Source: Streptomyces sp. TN58 (GTDB taxonomy: Bacteria; Actinomycetota; Actinomycetes; Streptomycetales; Streptomycetaceae). From it: a DNA stretch of 64,000 nt. Position 1 is the stretch's first letter, and every line of letters begins with the position of its first letter. Under the pieces are notes generated by a model. The model worked only from the letters and a program-made list of their open reading frames with translations. It was not told the DNA's origin and ran no database searches. Of the stretch, positions 25,090 to 34,334 are shown in pieces. Made by a program: the position numbers and the translations under genes. Location of the stretch: positions 4,000,501 through 4,064,500 of the forward strand of contig NZ_CP018870.1 in the NCBI RefSeq assembly GCF_001941845.1, written 5' to 3'.

Positions 25090-25099
25090 GCCGCCATGA

Positions 25100-26119
25100 T
25101 CACCTGGCGGCGTTCTCCTGCGCCGGGAAGAGGGCGGAAACCCGCCACCCGCCGTCTTCGACCGCTCCGGCCCACAGGGTTCCGCCCGCCGCCTCCACCC
25201 GCGCGCGCAGCCCGGCCAGCCCGGTACCGCTCCGTCTGCGACGCGGCAGACGCCCGCCGCTGCGCCGAGCCGCGGAGTTGGTCACAGTCAGCTCGGTACC
25301 CGTGCCGGACCGGCGTACGGCGACCCGGACCACGGCCGCTCCCGGCGCGTGCCGGCGTACGTTCGTCAGCGCCTCGACGGCCACCCGGTAGGCGGTGGTG
25401 TCCGCCTCCCGCGACAGCTCGCTCACGGCCACGGCGTCGGCGTCCAGCGCTCCACCCTCGAACCGCTCCACCAGCTCCGGCAGTCGGGCCAGCCCCGGAA
25501 CGGGAGTCGTCGGCCCCGCGGCATCCTGGAGTGCGTGCACGGTGCGGTCCATCGACGCCAGCGCGCTCAGCCCCGCTGCCTCGATGCGCTCCAGGGCGCG
25601 GACCACCTGCCGGGCGCCCTGCCCGGAATCGTGCCCGGAATCCAGTTCGGAATCCTGCTCGGCCACGAACCTCGCGGCCTGCGCCTGCACCACGATGGCG
25701 CTCACGTCGTGCGCCACGAAGTCATGCAGATCCCGGGCCAGTTCCAGCTGCTGGTCGCGCCGCGCGTCCCGCAGAGCCTGTGCCATCCGGGCACTCTGCC
25801 GGCGCAGGTAGCCGCCGGCCAGGGCCGCCCCGAGCGCGGGGAGGGCCCAGAAGCCCGCCACACCGCAGAAGTCCAGCCATGAGCCCGTCTCCCACACCAG
25901 CGGCACCGGCCAGACCGAGACCGCGACCACACCCAGCACACCCGCGACGGTCCCCGAACGCACCGGTGACCAGCGGGCCACCAGGGCGAGTAGCACAAGC
26001 AACAGGCCCGCCCATACAAGCAGCCACTTCGCGGGCGCGCCCAGGACGGTGGCCGTGAGGCCTGCGAGGGCGGCCGAAGCCAGCAAGGGGGCCCATACGA
26101 CCCGGAGTTTGACGGTCAT
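25100..26119 (-). CDS. Two-component sensor histidine kinase (HisKA_3)
   Basis: The 339-residue kinase has four to five N-terminal helices (about residues 8-105) forming a compact membrane sensor, the phospho-acceptor His in LELARDLHDFVAHDVSAIV, and an ATPase domain with TNVRRHAPGAAVVRV and GTGLAGLRARVEAAGG. The N-box Asn lies in ALTNVRRH. The sensed signal is not evident because little extracytoplasmic sequence exists; membrane state or an intramembrane ligand is plausible. It is the first gene of the pair. Confidence 0.93.
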   Translation of the reverse strand: MTVKLRVVWAPLLASAALAGLTATVLGAPAKWLLVWAGLLLVLLALVARWSPVRSGTVAGVLGVVAVSVWPVPLVWETGSWLDFCGVAGFWALPALGAALAGGYLRRQSARMAQALRDARRDQQLELARDLHDFVAHDVSAIVVQAQAARFVAEQDSELDSGHDSGQGARQVVRALERIEAAGLSALASMDRTVHALQDAAGPTTPVPGLARLPELVERFEGGALDADAVAVSELSREADTTAYRVAVEALTNVRRHAPGAAVVRVAVRRSGTGTELTVTNSAARRSGGRLPRRRRSGTGLAGLRARVEAAGGTLWAGAVEDGGWRVSALFPAQENAAR

Positions 26120-26154
26120 GACCCGACCCTACGAGCGGGATCCGACGCCCGGCC

Positions 26155-26172
26155 ATCTGCCGTCCGGCAGAT
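26155..26172. promoter_or_regulatory. 18-bp inverted repeat upstream of the kinase gene
   Basis: ATCTGCCG-TC-CGGCAGAT has perfect 8-bp arms and lies 36 bp upstream of the kinase start and 110 bp upstream of the divergent membrane-protein gene. It is a good candidate for the cognate response-regulator site. Confidence 0.5.
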
Positions 26173-26281
26173 CCGCGCACTCTGACCTCGCGGTCGGCCT
26201 GCTGATCGGCGGATGGTGCGGAGGACCGAGGCCGACAAGGCTCGAACCATCAAACCCCGTCTCTGTGAAGGGACTTGGACG

Positions 26282-26830
26282 ATGACTTCCACCCCTGCCG
26301 TTCTCGCACGGGCCTCGGACGCCGTGCCCGGAGTCTCTCCGGCCCTGCGCCGCCTCGCCACGCTTGCCTCGCTGACCGTGCTCCCCAGCTGCCTGTGGCG
26401 GCTCGCGATCGCGGCCGGCATACCCATGGGCTGGGGCCCGGGCAGCGATCTTCACCACTCGTACTATCCGGGCCGGGAATCCCTGGTTCTCGTCCTCGTC
26501 ACCCTCCTGCAGGAAGGCCTGGGGCTGTTGAGCCTCGGTCTGGTGCGGCGCTGGGGCGAGGAGCTGCCACGTTGGATCCCCCGGCTGGGCGGGCGTCGGC
26601 TCCACCCGCTCGTGGCAGTGGTCCCCGCGGCGCTGGGCGCGCTCGCGCTCACCGGCATCACCTGCCTCGGCGCCGCGACCTGGACCGAGGTCAACGCCGC
26701 CAACCCAGACGCGCCGACCGGACTCGCACTGTGGATCTTCAACCTGTCCTACGCACCGCTGCTGCTGTGGGGGCCGCTGCTGGGCGTGCTCACCTTCGCC
26801 TACTGGCGGCGCCGCCGGATTCACGGCTGA
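26282..26830 (+). CDS. Small four-helix membrane protein, function unknown
   Basis: The 182-residue product has about four transmembrane segments (around residues 25-45, 62-82, 107-130, 145-170) and basic ends (YWRRRRIHG). I do not recognise a characterised family. The ATG at 26282 follows GAAGGGA. It is divergent from the two-component pair, with a palindrome between them, so it may be that system's target. Confidence 0.7.
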   Translation: MTSTPAVLARASDAVPGVSPALRRLATLASLTVLPSCLWRLAIAAGIPMGWGPGSDLHHSYYPGRESLVLVLVTLLQEGLGLLSLGLVRRWGEELPRWIPRLGGRRLHPLVAVVPAALGALALTGITCLGAATWTEVNAANPDAPTGLALWIFNLSYAPLLLWGPLLGVLTFAYWRRRRIHG

Positions 26831-26898
26831 TACGCGGAAAATCGCTGGTACGGGGCTTCGGGCAAGGGCAGAGTGAGTCGTGCGGGGAGCAACAAAAG

Positions 26899-26948
26899 GT
26901 CCGGGGCAGCCACTTCGAGCGCGCCTTCTGGCGCGGGCTGCCCCGGAC
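26899..26948. terminator. Bidirectional terminator
   Basis: GTCCGGGGCAGCC and GGCTGCCCCGGAC form a perfect 13-bp stem between the convergent membrane-protein and Cof phosphatase genes. Confidence 0.8.
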
Positions 26949-26980
26949 TTCTCGTGTCCTGCCGTCCTCCCGGCTGCGTA

Positions 26981-27793
26981 CTACGCCGCGCCCAGCAGAC
27001 GCTCCAGCACGACCGCGATGCCGTCCTCCTCGTTGGAGGCCGTCACCTCGTCGGCCACCGCCGTGAGCTCCGGATGCGCGTTGGCCATGGCCACCCCGCG
27101 AGCGGCCCAGCCGAACATCGGGATGTCGTTCGGCATGTCGCCGAAGGCGATCGTCTCCGCAGCCTTCACCCCGAGCCGGCGCGCGGCCAGCGACAGGCCC
27201 GTGGCCTTCGTCAGGCCCAGCGGCAGGATCTCCACTATCCCCGGGCCCGCCAGGACGACGTCGACCAGGCTGCCCACGGTCTCCCTGGCGGCCTTGACGA
27301 GCTGGTCGTCGCCGAGCTCAGGGTGCTGGATGTAGAGCTTGTTGAGCGGAGCCGTCCACACGGCGGCGGTGTCCTCCAGGTAGAGGGCCGGGAGGCCTTC
27401 CTGCACCTGGTAGCCGGGCCCGAACAGGACTTCGCCGTCCACCCCGTCCCGGCTGGCGGCCAGGGCCAGCGGGCCGACCTCGGCCTCCAGCTTCGAGAGC
27501 GCCAGCCCGGCGAGCTGCCGGTCCAGCGTCACTGAGGTCAGCAGCCGGTGCGCCCCCGCGTCGTAGACCTGGGCGCCCTGACCGCAGACCGCGATCCCCT
27601 TGTAGCCGAGATCGTCCAGCACGTGCCGGGTCCAGGGCACGGCGCGGCCGGTGACGATGATGTGGGCCGCGCCCGCCGCGGTGGCCGCGGCGAGCGCTTC
27701 ACGGGTGCGTTCCGAGACGGTGTCGTCGCCACGCAGCAGCGTGCCGTCGAGGTCGGTCGCGACGAGCTTGTACGGGAACGGGGCCGGGCTCAC
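26981..27793 (-). CDS. Cof-type HAD phosphatase coupled to serS
   Basis: A 270-residue HAD IIB hydrolase with [14 protein letters not shown] (nucleophile Asp), [11 protein letters not shown], the Lys in [10 protein letters not shown] and [13 protein letters not shown]. It is a paralogue of the protein encoded at 12540-13427. The GTG start overlaps the serS stop by 4 bp (GTGA), so it is translated with serS. A serine-related substrate is tempting but not shown by the sequence. Confidence 0.9.
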   Translation of the reverse strand: MSPAPFPYKLVATDLDGTLLRGDDTVSERTREALAAATAAGAAHIIVTGRAVPWTRHVLDDLGYKGIAVCGQGAQVYDAGAHRLLTSVTLDRQLAGLALSKLEAEVGPLALAASRDGVDGEVLFGPGYQVQEGLPALYLEDTAAVWTAPLNKLYIQHPELGDDQLVKAARETVGSLVDVVLAGPGIVEILPLGLTKATGLSLAARRLGVKAAETIAFGDMPNDIPMFGWAARGVAMANAHPELTAVADEVTASNEEDGIAVVLERLLGAA

Positions 27794-29067
27794 TTGGTGA
27801 TCGGCTCCAGGACCTCGCGGCCACCGAGGTACGGCCGGAGCGCCTGGGGCACCCGCACGGAACCATCGGCCAGCTGGTGGTTCTCAAGGATCGCGACGAT
27901 CGTGCGCGGCACCGCGCACAGCGTGCCGTTCAGCGTGGACAGCGGCTGGGTCTTCTTGCCGTCGCGGTACCGGATCGACAGACGGCGGGCCTGGAAGCTG
28001 TCGCAGTTCGACGCGGAGGTCAGTTCGCGGTACTTGCCCTGGGTCGGGATCCACGCCTCGCAGTCGAACTTGCGCGAGGCGGAGGCGCCCAGGTCACCGG
28101 TGGCGACGTCGATCACCTGGAACGGCAGCTCCAGGCTGGTCAGCCACTGCTTCTCCCATTCCAGCAGCCGCTGGTGCTCGGCCTCGGCGTCCTCCGGCGC
28201 GACGTACGAGAACATCTCGACCTTGTCGAACTGGTGGACGCGGAAGATGCCGCGGGTGTCCTTGCCGTACGTACCGGCCTCACGGCGGAAGCACGGGGAG
28301 AAACCGGCGTACCGCAGAGGCAGCTTGTCGCCGTCGATGATCTCGTCCATGTGGTACGCGGCGAGCGGGACCTCGGAGGTGCCGACCAGGTAGTAGTCGT
28401 CCTTCTCCAGGTGGTACACGTTCTCCGCGGCCTGGCCGAGGAATCCGGTGCCCTCCATGGCGCGCGGGCGGACCAGCGCCGGCGTCAGCATCGGGACGAA
28501 GCCGGCCTCGGTGGCCTGGGCGATGGCGGCGTTGACCAGGGCGAGCTCCAGCAGCGCGCCCACACCGGTCAGGTAGTAGAAACGCGAGCCCGACACCTTG
28601 GCGCCGCGCTCGACGTCGATGGCGCCCAGCAGTTCGCCGAGTTCCAGGTGGTCCTTGGGCTCGAAGCCCTCGGCGGCGAAATCACGGATGGTGCCGTGCG
28701 TCTCCAGAACGGTGAAATCCTCTTCACCGCCGACCGGAACGTCCTCGTGGACGATGTTGCCGAGCTGGAGAAGGAGGCGCTTGGCGGCTTCGTCGGCCTC
28801 GTTCTGCTCGGCCTCGGCGGACTTGACGTCCTGCTTGAGCTGCTCGGCCTTCTTCAGGAGCTCCGCCCGCTCCTCCGGGGAGGCCTTCGGGATGAGCTTG
28901 CCGAGCGACTTCTGCTCGTTGCGCAGTTCGTCGAAGCGCATGCCAGAGGACCTGCGGCGCTCGTCCGCGGAGAGCAGGGCGTCGACGAGTTCGACGTCCT
29001 CTCCACGAGCGCGCTGCGAGGCGCGGACACGGTCAGGGTCTTCACGGAGCAGCCGGAGGTCAATCAC
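27790..29067 (-). CDS. serS: Seryl-tRNA synthetase
   Basis: A 425-residue class II aminoacyl-tRNA synthetase charging tRNA-Ser. The N-terminal 110 residues are the long coiled-coil arm that binds the tRNA-Ser variable arm. The class II motifs follow: motif 1 region with [15 protein letters not shown], motif 2 in [34 protein letters not shown], motif 3 in [20 protein letters not shown]. The start is GTG at 29067. A cognate tRNA-Ser(UGA) gene occurs in the window at 51176. Confidence 0.97.
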   Translation of the reverse strand: MIDLRLLREDPDRVRASQRARGEDVELVDALLSADERRRSSGMRFDELRNEQKSLGKLIPKASPEERAELLKKAEQLKQDVKSAEAEQNEADEAAKRLLLQLGNIVHEDVPVGGEEDFTVLETHGTIRDFAAEGFEPKDHLELGELLGAIDVERGAKVSGSRFYYLTGVGALLELALVNAAIAQATEAGFVPMLTPALVRPRAMEGTGFLGQAAENVYHLEKDDYYLVGTSEVPLAAYHMDEIIDGDKLPLRYAGFSPCFRREAGTYGKDTRGIFRVHQFDKVEMFSYVAPEDAEAEHQRLLEWEKQWLTSLELPFQVIDVATGDLGASASRKFDCEAWIPTQGKYRELTSASNCDSFQARRLSIRYRDGKKTQPLSTLNGTLCAVPRTIVAILENHQLADGSVRVPQALRPYLGGREVLEPITK

Positions 29068-29271
29068 CCCTCCAGGCTACCGGGCGGGGCTTCCTGGGAT
29101 CACACCGATATCACGCTGCGTGTCGCTATGCCCCAATTGCAACGAATGGATAAGCCTTGATCGCCGACCGGAAGTGACCCTTGCCGAGCGGTCGATAAAG
29201 CGGGGCCATTCCCCGGAATGGGGCACAATGCCGCATCGTGACGCGCCTCCTGAGCAGGGCCGGAGGGGGCC

Positions 29272-29335
29272 TTGTCCACAGGAATTGTGACCGTCCGCAG
29301 CTTATCCACAGGCTGTGTGCTGCCTCTGTGGATAC
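29272..29335. other. DnaA-box cluster, serS-proximal
   Basis: TTGTCCACA at 29272-29280 and TTATCCACA at 29302-29310 are perfect DnaA boxes. TGTGGATAC at 29327-29335 is an opposite-strand box with one mismatch. Confidence 0.7.
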
Positions 29336-29535
29336 AGGAATAGATCATTCCTGATCGGCGGATGGCGGAGGCGAATCAGGGTTCAAACCACCCTCACACA
29401 CTCATTCGGGTGGGAATGACTCGCTCCAAAGAGTTGAACGGCGATACGGAGGTGACGCCGTTCACCCACCGCTTCCCTGCGCGAAACCTGAGCCGTACAG
29501 CCGATTTGTCGACCTTGTCGGGCTCGCGTGTCGAC

Positions 29536-29581
29536 TTGTCCCCAGGCCTCCACCGCCGCCTGTGGATAACCCTGTGGACAG
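29536..29581. other. DnaA-box cluster, pheA-proximal
   Basis: TGTGGATAA at 29561-29569 is a perfect box on the minus strand. TGTGGACAG at 29573-29581 reads CTGTCCACA and fits the degenerate Streptomyces consensus. TTGTCCCCA at 29536-29544 has one mismatch. Confidence 0.65.
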
Positions 29582-29589
29582 AGGCGGCG
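29554..29589 (-). terminator. Hairpin downstream of pheA
   Basis: CGCCGCCT and AGGCGGCG form an 8-bp stem abutting the pheA stop codon, with a 20-nt loop that contains two DnaA boxes. It may be the pheA terminator. Confidence 0.5.
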
Positions 29590-30525
29590 CTAAGCCCGGC
29601 CGTCGAGGCAGCGCGCCAGCCAGTCGGAGGCGGCGGTGAAGTCGCCATCGGAGGTCCCGGCCCGCGGAGAGCGGACATCACTCTGAGCGACGCCGGCACG
29701 AGGGTAGGAGCCGAGGAAGCGGACCTGCGGACAGGTTCGCTTGAGGCCCATGAGCGCCTCGCTGACCCGCCGGTCCGAGATATGGCCCTCCGCGTCGACC
29801 GCGAAGCAGTAGTTGCCGATCCCCTGTCCGGTCGGACGGGACTGGATCAGCATCAGGTTCACCCCGCGTACCGCGAACTCCTGGAGGAGCTCCAGCAGCG
29901 CGCCGGGGTGGTCGTCGCCCAGCCACAGCACCACTGACGTCTTGTCCGCGCCCGTCGGCGCGGCCGGCCGTGCGGGACGTCCGACCAGCACGAACCGGGT
30001 CTCGGCGTTCTCCGCGTCGTGGATCTCGGTGACCAGAGGGACGAGGCCGTAGGTGGCCGCGGCGAACTCGCCGGCGAAGGCCGCGTCGAAGCGTCCCTCC
30101 TGGACCAGCCGGGCGCCGTCGGCGTTCGACGCCGCGGACTCCCACACCGCGTCGGGCAGGTTGGCCCGCAGCCAGTTGCGTACCTGCGGCTGGGCGACCG
30201 GATGCCCGGTGACGGTCTTCACGTCCGACAGGGCGGTCCCCGGCCGTACGAGCAGGGCGAACGCGATGGGCAGCAGTACCTCGCGGTAGATCATCAGCGG
30301 TTCGCCCGAGGCCAGCTCGTCGAGGGTGGCCGTCACCCCGCCCTCGACCGAGTTCTCGATCGGGACGAGCGCGGCAGCGGCCTCCCCGCCCCGCACGGCG
30401 TCCAGGGCAGCCGGGACCGACACCATCGGGACGAGCTCCCGGGTCGCGGCTTCCGGCAGGGTGCGCAGGGCGGCCTCCGTGAAGGTGCCCTCGGGACCGA
30501 GATACGTGAAGCGGGTGGCTGACAT
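29590..30525 (-). CDS. pheA: Prephenate dehydratase
   Basis: The 311-residue enzyme converts prephenate to phenylpyruvate in phenylalanine synthesis. It begins with FTYLGPEGTFTEAAL, continues through VPIENSVEGGVTATLDEL and the catalytic TRF region in ENAETRFVLVGRP. A C-terminal ACT domain (about 200-280) includes GALLELLQEFAVRGVNLMLIQSRPTGQ, the phenylalanine-binding ESRP-like site (here QSRP). No chorismate mutase domain is fused, as is normal for actinobacteria. It is the most distal gene after the copper operon, 42 bp after dtpA. Confidence 0.96.
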   Translation of the reverse strand: MSATRFTYLGPEGTFTEAALRTLPEAATRELVPMVSVPAALDAVRGGEAAAALVPIENSVEGGVTATLDELASGEPLMIYREVLLPIAFALLVRPGTALSDVKTVTGHPVAQPQVRNWLRANLPDAVWESAASNADGARLVQEGRFDAAFAGEFAAATYGLVPLVTEIHDAENAETRFVLVGRPARPAAPTGADKTSVVLWLGDDHPGALLELLQEFAVRGVNLMLIQSRPTGQGIGNYCFAVDAEGHISDRRVSEALMGLKRTCPQVRFLGSYPRAGVAQSDVRSPRAGTSDGDFTAASDWLARCLDGRA

Positions 30526-30567
30526 GCGATCAGCCTAATGCCGGGGCGCCGGCGGCCGTGGTGCTGT

Positions 30568-31845
30568 TCACCCTTCGAGCAGCCGCTGGCCCACGTACTC
30601 GCCGCTGCGCGGACCGGGCGGAACCGCGTACAGGCCGCTGGACTCGTGCCGGATGAAAGCCGACAGCGCGTCGCCGCGGTCTAGCTTGCGCTGTACGGGT
30701 ACGAACCCGCGCAGCGGGTCGGCCTGCCAGCAGATGAACAGCAGCCCTGCGTCGGGGGCGCCGTCGGGGCTGATCCCGTCGTGGAAGGAGAAGGGGCGCC
30801 GCAGCATCGCGGCTCCGCCGTTCTGCTCGGGTGCCGAGATCCGGGCGTGGGCGTTGGACGGGATGACGGGCCTGCCGTCGGCGCCGATCTTGTCGAGCGC
30901 CATCTCGGTGGTCTCCCCGCCGCCTGTCAGAGGGGCGCCGGTGGCCTTGGTCCGGCCGATGACCTGCTCCTGCTGTGTGAGGGACTGCTTGTCCCAGTCG
31001 TCGAGCAGCATCCGGATGCGCCGCACGACGGCGTACGAGCCCCCGCCCATCCAGGCGTGCTCCGCGGGTCCCGGTCCGGTGGCGGGTACGAAGACCCGCC
31101 GGTCGAAGTCGGGCTCGGAGAGCTTGGGGTTGCCGGTGCCGTCGACCTGCCCCATGAGGTTGCGAGCGGTCATCGGGGTGCCGGTGGCACCGGGGGACCG
31201 GTTGAAGCCGTTCATCTGCCAGCGGACGCGCGCGGCGTCACCGGCATCCTTCTGGAGTGCGCGCAGGGCATGGAAGGCGACGAGTCCGTCGTTCGCGCCG
31301 ATCTGCACCCACAGGTCGCCGTTGCTGCGCTGGGCGTCGAGCCGGTCGGAGGAGAAGTCGGGCAGCGGGTCGAGCGCCGTCGGACGGCGGGCGCCGAGGC
31401 CCGTGCGCTCGAAGAAGGAGTATCCGAAGCCGAAGGTGACGGTGAGGGAGGACGGCCCGGCGTCGAGGGCGATACCGCTGTCGGCGGTCGGGGCGGTCTC
31501 GCCCGCCATGAGCCGCCGCGCGGTGTCGGACCAGCGCCGCAACAGCGCCGCGGCCGCGGTGCGGCCCGCTCCGGCGGCCAGATCGAAGGCGACGAGGTGC
31601 CCCTTGGCCTGCAGGGGCGTGGTGATGCCGGCCTGGTGTTCCCCGTGGAACGCCACCTGGGTGGCTCCGAGGGAGGAGAGGCTTCCCGCCGCTCCGTCGG
31701 CGGAGCCGCTGCCGGATCCGGCGAGTGCGGAGTGCGCGAGGGCCCCTCCGGCGCCGCCGAGGGCCAGGCCGGCGGCGCCTGCGGCGCCGACGGTGCCCAG
31801 CAGCCGGCGCCGGGAGATCTCGATGTCGGGGTTGCTCTCGGTCAC
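30568..31845 (-). CDS. dtpA: Tat-exported DyP-type haem peroxidase
   Basis: A 425-residue dye-decolourising peroxidase. The N-terminus carries a twin-arginine signal (ISRRRLLGTVGAAGAAGLAL). The GxxDG motif is GQVDGTGNP with distal Asp at about 235, and the proximal haem His is about 333 in NAHARIS. In S. lividans the equivalent protein DtpA is exported by Tat and needed, with Sco and the copper chaperone, to mature the copper oxidase GlxA during hyphal development. The GTG start at 31845 lies 5 nt after the copCD stop, and the same gene order is seen here. Confidence 0.93.
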   Translation of the reverse strand: MTESNPDIEISRRRLLGTVGAAGAAGLALGGAGGALAHSALAGSGSGSADGAAGSLSSLGATQVAFHGEHQAGITTPLQAKGHLVAFDLAAGAGRTAAAALLRRWSDTARRLMAGETAPTADSGIALDAGPSSLTVTFGFGYSFFERTGLGARRPTALDPLPDFSSDRLDAQRSNGDLWVQIGANDGLVAFHALRALQKDAGDAARVRWQMNGFNRSPGATGTPMTARNLMGQVDGTGNPKLSEPDFDRRVFVPATGPGPAEHAWMGGGSYAVVRRIRMLLDDWDKQSLTQQEQVIGRTKATGAPLTGGGETTEMALDKIGADGRPVIPSNAHARISAPEQNGGAAMLRRPFSFHDGISPDGAPDAGLLFICWQADPLRGFVPVQRKLDRGDALSAFIRHESSGLYAVPPGPRSGEYVGQRLLEG

Positions 31846-31850
31846 GCTGG

Positions 31851-33827
31851 TCAGCCGATCTTCACGGTCTTCTGGATGGTGGTCTGGTCGATGTCGGAGG
31901 TACGGACGGTCACGTCGATGCGCCATTCGCCGGCGAGCGGCAGTTGGACGCCGGACGCGGTCCAGTGACCCGGGGCGGCCTGTTCGGGCACGACCGGCAG
32001 GGGGCCGATGTCCTTGGCCGGCAGGGTGAAGGCGACCTTGACCTCGGGGAGGGCGAAGGGCCGGCCGTCGCCGGTGTCCGCCCACAGGTGCAGCGTGTTG
32101 GCGCCGACCCGGCCGGGATCGAGTTCCAGCCGGACCGACCCCTTGCCGTTCTGGCCGCCGGTGTCGAACGGCAGGGTGATCTTCACGGGGCGGTCGGGGA
32201 CCGCGGTGGCACCGGAGCCACGTGCCGCCTCCCGCTCTACGGTGCGCCCGGGCTCCGTGCTCGTGAGGATCGTGGTCACCAGGAGCACGATCACGGCGAT
32301 CGCAGCCTCGGCGAGCACCGAGCGCCGCAGACCGGCGCGGTCCGGGTCCGCGTCCCGTACCCGCTTCTCTCGCGCGCTCTCCAGTGCGGCACGCTGCCGG
32401 GCCAGCTGGGCGACGCGCTCCGGATCCGCGGGGACGGCGGCGGGCGCGGCCACGGACGATGTTTCACGTGAAACATCGTCCGCTGCGGTTGCGGTTGCGG
32501 TTGCGGCTACGGCGGCCCGCCCGTCCGCATCGCGGACGGCCGGAGCCTCCGCCAGCCGGGCGGTCCACTTCCGGGACATGGAGGCGACGCCGATGAGCAC
32601 GGCGACCAGGGCGGCCTTGAGGAGCAGCAGCCGCCCGTAGTCCGTGCCGGTGAGGGCGGACCAGCTGCCGGTCTGCCGCCAGGCCTGGTACACGCCGGTG
32701 ACGGCCAGGACCACCACGCTGACGAAGGCGACCCCGGAGAACCGCCGCACCGCCGAGCGCTCGATCCCGGGGGCCTTGTACAGGGCGACGAGCAGGGCGG
32801 AAAGCCCGCCGAGCCAGGTGGCGACGGCGAGCAGGTGCAGGATGTCGGCGGGCATGGCGAGCCCGGGCTGGAGACCGGTGGACGCGTGCTCGGACAGGGC
32901 CCAGGTGGCAGCGATGCCGCCGGCGACGACGGCGCCGCCGATGGCCAGGCCGAAGGTGAGGTCGCTGGTGTCCTTGTCCTCTTCCTGACCGCCGGTGTCC
33001 CGCACCCGGCGCGCGTACGCGCCGAAGAGGACCGCGACGAAGAGGGCGGCTGCGCCCAGCAGAAGCAGCCGGGAGAGCAGCGACGCGCCCGTCTTGGTCT
33101 CCAGGACCGCCCTGAGCCCGTCCAGGTCGAAGACGTCGGCGAACCGGCCGGATCCCGTGTACGGGTTCCGCAGCACCAGCATCGCGAGGGTGGCGGTGGT
33201 CAGGGTGACCCAGGCCCGCACGACGAGCTTCTGGAGCGGTCGCTCCGCGGCACCCCGGCGCCAGCACAGCAGGATGAAGGCCGCGCCTCCCACCAGAACG
33301 GTGAAGCCGCCGTAGGCGGCGTAGCGGGCGATGCCGTAGGCGATCCCGACCGGTCCGCCGCCCGCCGTCGCGCCGGGGAGGGAGACCTCGGTGGCGGAGG
33401 GCGCACCGATGGAGAAGGTGAACGCGCCGGAGATCGGGTGGCTGTCGGCCGATACGGCCTGCCAGGCGACGGTGTAGGTGCCGTGGGGCAGGCCGGAGTG
33501 CAGGGCGGTCCCGTAGCGGACGGTGTTCCCGCTGCACATGTCGCGCAGCTCACCGGTGTCCACCCGCCTGCCCTGGGGGTCGAGGACGCGGATCGAGTCG
33601 TCGCCCATGGCGACCTGCTCCGAGAAGGAGAGGGTGACCTGGGCGGGTGCCGTGGCGACCACCGCCCCGTCCGCGGGGTCGCTCGCGGTGAGTGCGGCGT
33701 GTGCCGCGGCCGGGGAAGCCGCGGTGAACAGGATCGCCAGCAGGGCCGCGAGGACCAGCGCGAGCCGTGGCAGCGATGCCGTGGCACGGGCGCGGGCCGT
33801 GGAGGGGGTGGGGGCGGTGGCCGTCAT
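31851..33827 (-). CDS. CopC-CopD copper resistance/transport fusion
   Basis: The 658-residue protein has a secretory N-terminus, a CopC domain beginning after AAAHAALTASDPADGAVV (its N-terminal His is the usual Cu(II) ligand, with a second in ADSHPISGAF), an eight-helix CopD membrane domain and a C-terminal extracytoplasmic beta domain (FTLPAKDIGPLPVVP). CopC/CopD move copper across or at the membrane. A parS site is embedded in the linker (VSRETS) between CopD and the last helix. It is between the PCuAC chaperone and dtpA in the operon. Confidence 0.9.
   Translation of the reverse strand: MTATAPTPSTARARATASLPRLALVLAALLAILFTAASPAAAHAALTASDPADGAVVATAPAQVTLSFSEQVAMGDDSIRVLDPQGRRVDTGELRDMCSGNTVRYGTALHSGLPHGTYTVAWQAVSADSHPISGAFTFSIGAPSATEVSLPGATAGGGPVGIAYGIARYAAYGGFTVLVGGAAFILLCWRRGAAERPLQKLVVRAWVTLTTATLAMLVLRNPYTGSGRFADVFDLDGLRAVLETKTGASLLSRLLLLGAAALFVAVLFGAYARRVRDTGGQEEDKDTSDLTFGLAIGGAVVAGGIAATWALSEHASTGLQPGLAMPADILHLLAVATWLGGLSALLVALYKAPGIERSAVRRFSGVAFVSVVVLAVTGVYQAWRQTGSWSALTGTDYGRLLLLKAALVAVLIGVASMSRKWTARLAEAPAVRDADGRAAVAATATATAADDVSRETSSVAAPAAVPADPERVAQLARQRAALESAREKRVRDADPDRAGLRRSVLAEAAIAVIVLLVTTILTSTEPGRTVEREAARGSGATAVPDRPVKITLPFDTGGQNGKGSVRLELDPGRVGANTLHLWADTGDGRPFALPEVKVAFTLPAKDIGPLPVVPEQAAPGHWTASGVQLPLAGEWRIDVTVRTSDIDQTTIQKTVKIG
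32461..32474. other. parS site (perfect) inside copCD
   Basis: GTTTCACGTGAAAC. The symmetry extends to 30 bases (32453-32482), a perfect palindrome, in a low-complexity linker of the CopCD protein. Confidence 0.93.
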
Positions 33828-33848
33828 GGAGTGTCAGTCCTCGGTCCG

Positions 33849-34334
33849 TCAGTGGCCGCTGTGGGCCGTGGATGTCGGAGCCTGCGCGTTGTACGTGCGT
33901 TCCTTCACGTCCAGCTCGACCTTGACGGCACCGGCCTTCTCGAAGCGGAGCTCGACGGTGACCTTGTCGCCGATCTTGGGGGTGTTCTTCAACCCCATGA
34001 ACATGATGTGGTTGCCGCCGCGCTCCAGCCGGAGCTCGCCGTTCGCCGGCACGTCCATCGACTGGACCTGCTGCATCTTCTGGTCCTTGGTCTCGTGGAT
34101 CTGGAGATCGTCGGAGAGCGGGGAGGTGGCACCGGTGAGCTTGTCGGCGGTGCCGGAGCCGTTCTCGATGACCATGAATCCTCCGGCCATCTTGTCGTTG
34201 ACCGGCTGCGGCATGAAGGCGCCGCTGACCGTCATCTTCGGCTCGCTGCCGCCGGAGCCGGAGCAGCCGGATATGACGAGCGCTGCCGTCAGGGAGAGGG
34301 CGGCGGCGAGGATGCGGGTGGTGCGGACGTTCAC
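33849..34334 (-). CDS. PCu(A)C-type extracytoplasmic copper chaperone
   Basis: A 161-residue lipoprotein: signal with lipobox LVISGC then a Gly/Ser spacer. The domain has the PCuAC Cu(I) ligand set of Met and His, including GAFMPQP, IHETKDQKM and the NHIMFMGL block. This is the family called ECuC in S. lividans, which hands copper to Sco or to a cuproenzyme. The GTG start overlaps the sco stop by 4 bp. Confidence 0.92.
   Translation of the reverse strand: MNVRTTRILAAALSLTAALVISGCSGSGGSEPKMTVSGAFMPQPVNDKMAGGFMVIENGSGTADKLTGATSPLSDDLQIHETKDQKMQQVQSMDVPANGELRLERGGNHIMFMGLKNTPKIGDKVTVELRFEKAGAVKVELDVKERTYNAQAPTSTAHSGH

Larger units (their letters stand above)
29068..29589. other. serS-pheA intergenic region with DnaA boxes
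   Basis: This 522-bp region has no credible gene. It holds two groups of DnaA boxes, the serS promoter and a hairpin after pheA. It is somewhat AT-richer than the coding DNA. Confidence 0.7.

Noticed and set aside
29100..29348. Short minus-strand frame over the serS-side DnaA boxes
   Set aside because: No ribosome binding site, unusual residues and no homology; the region is better explained as non-coding.
34331..34334. Apparent frameshift between PCuAC and sco genes
   Set aside because: The 4-bp GTGA overlap is a normal coupled start/stop, not an error; both proteins are complete.
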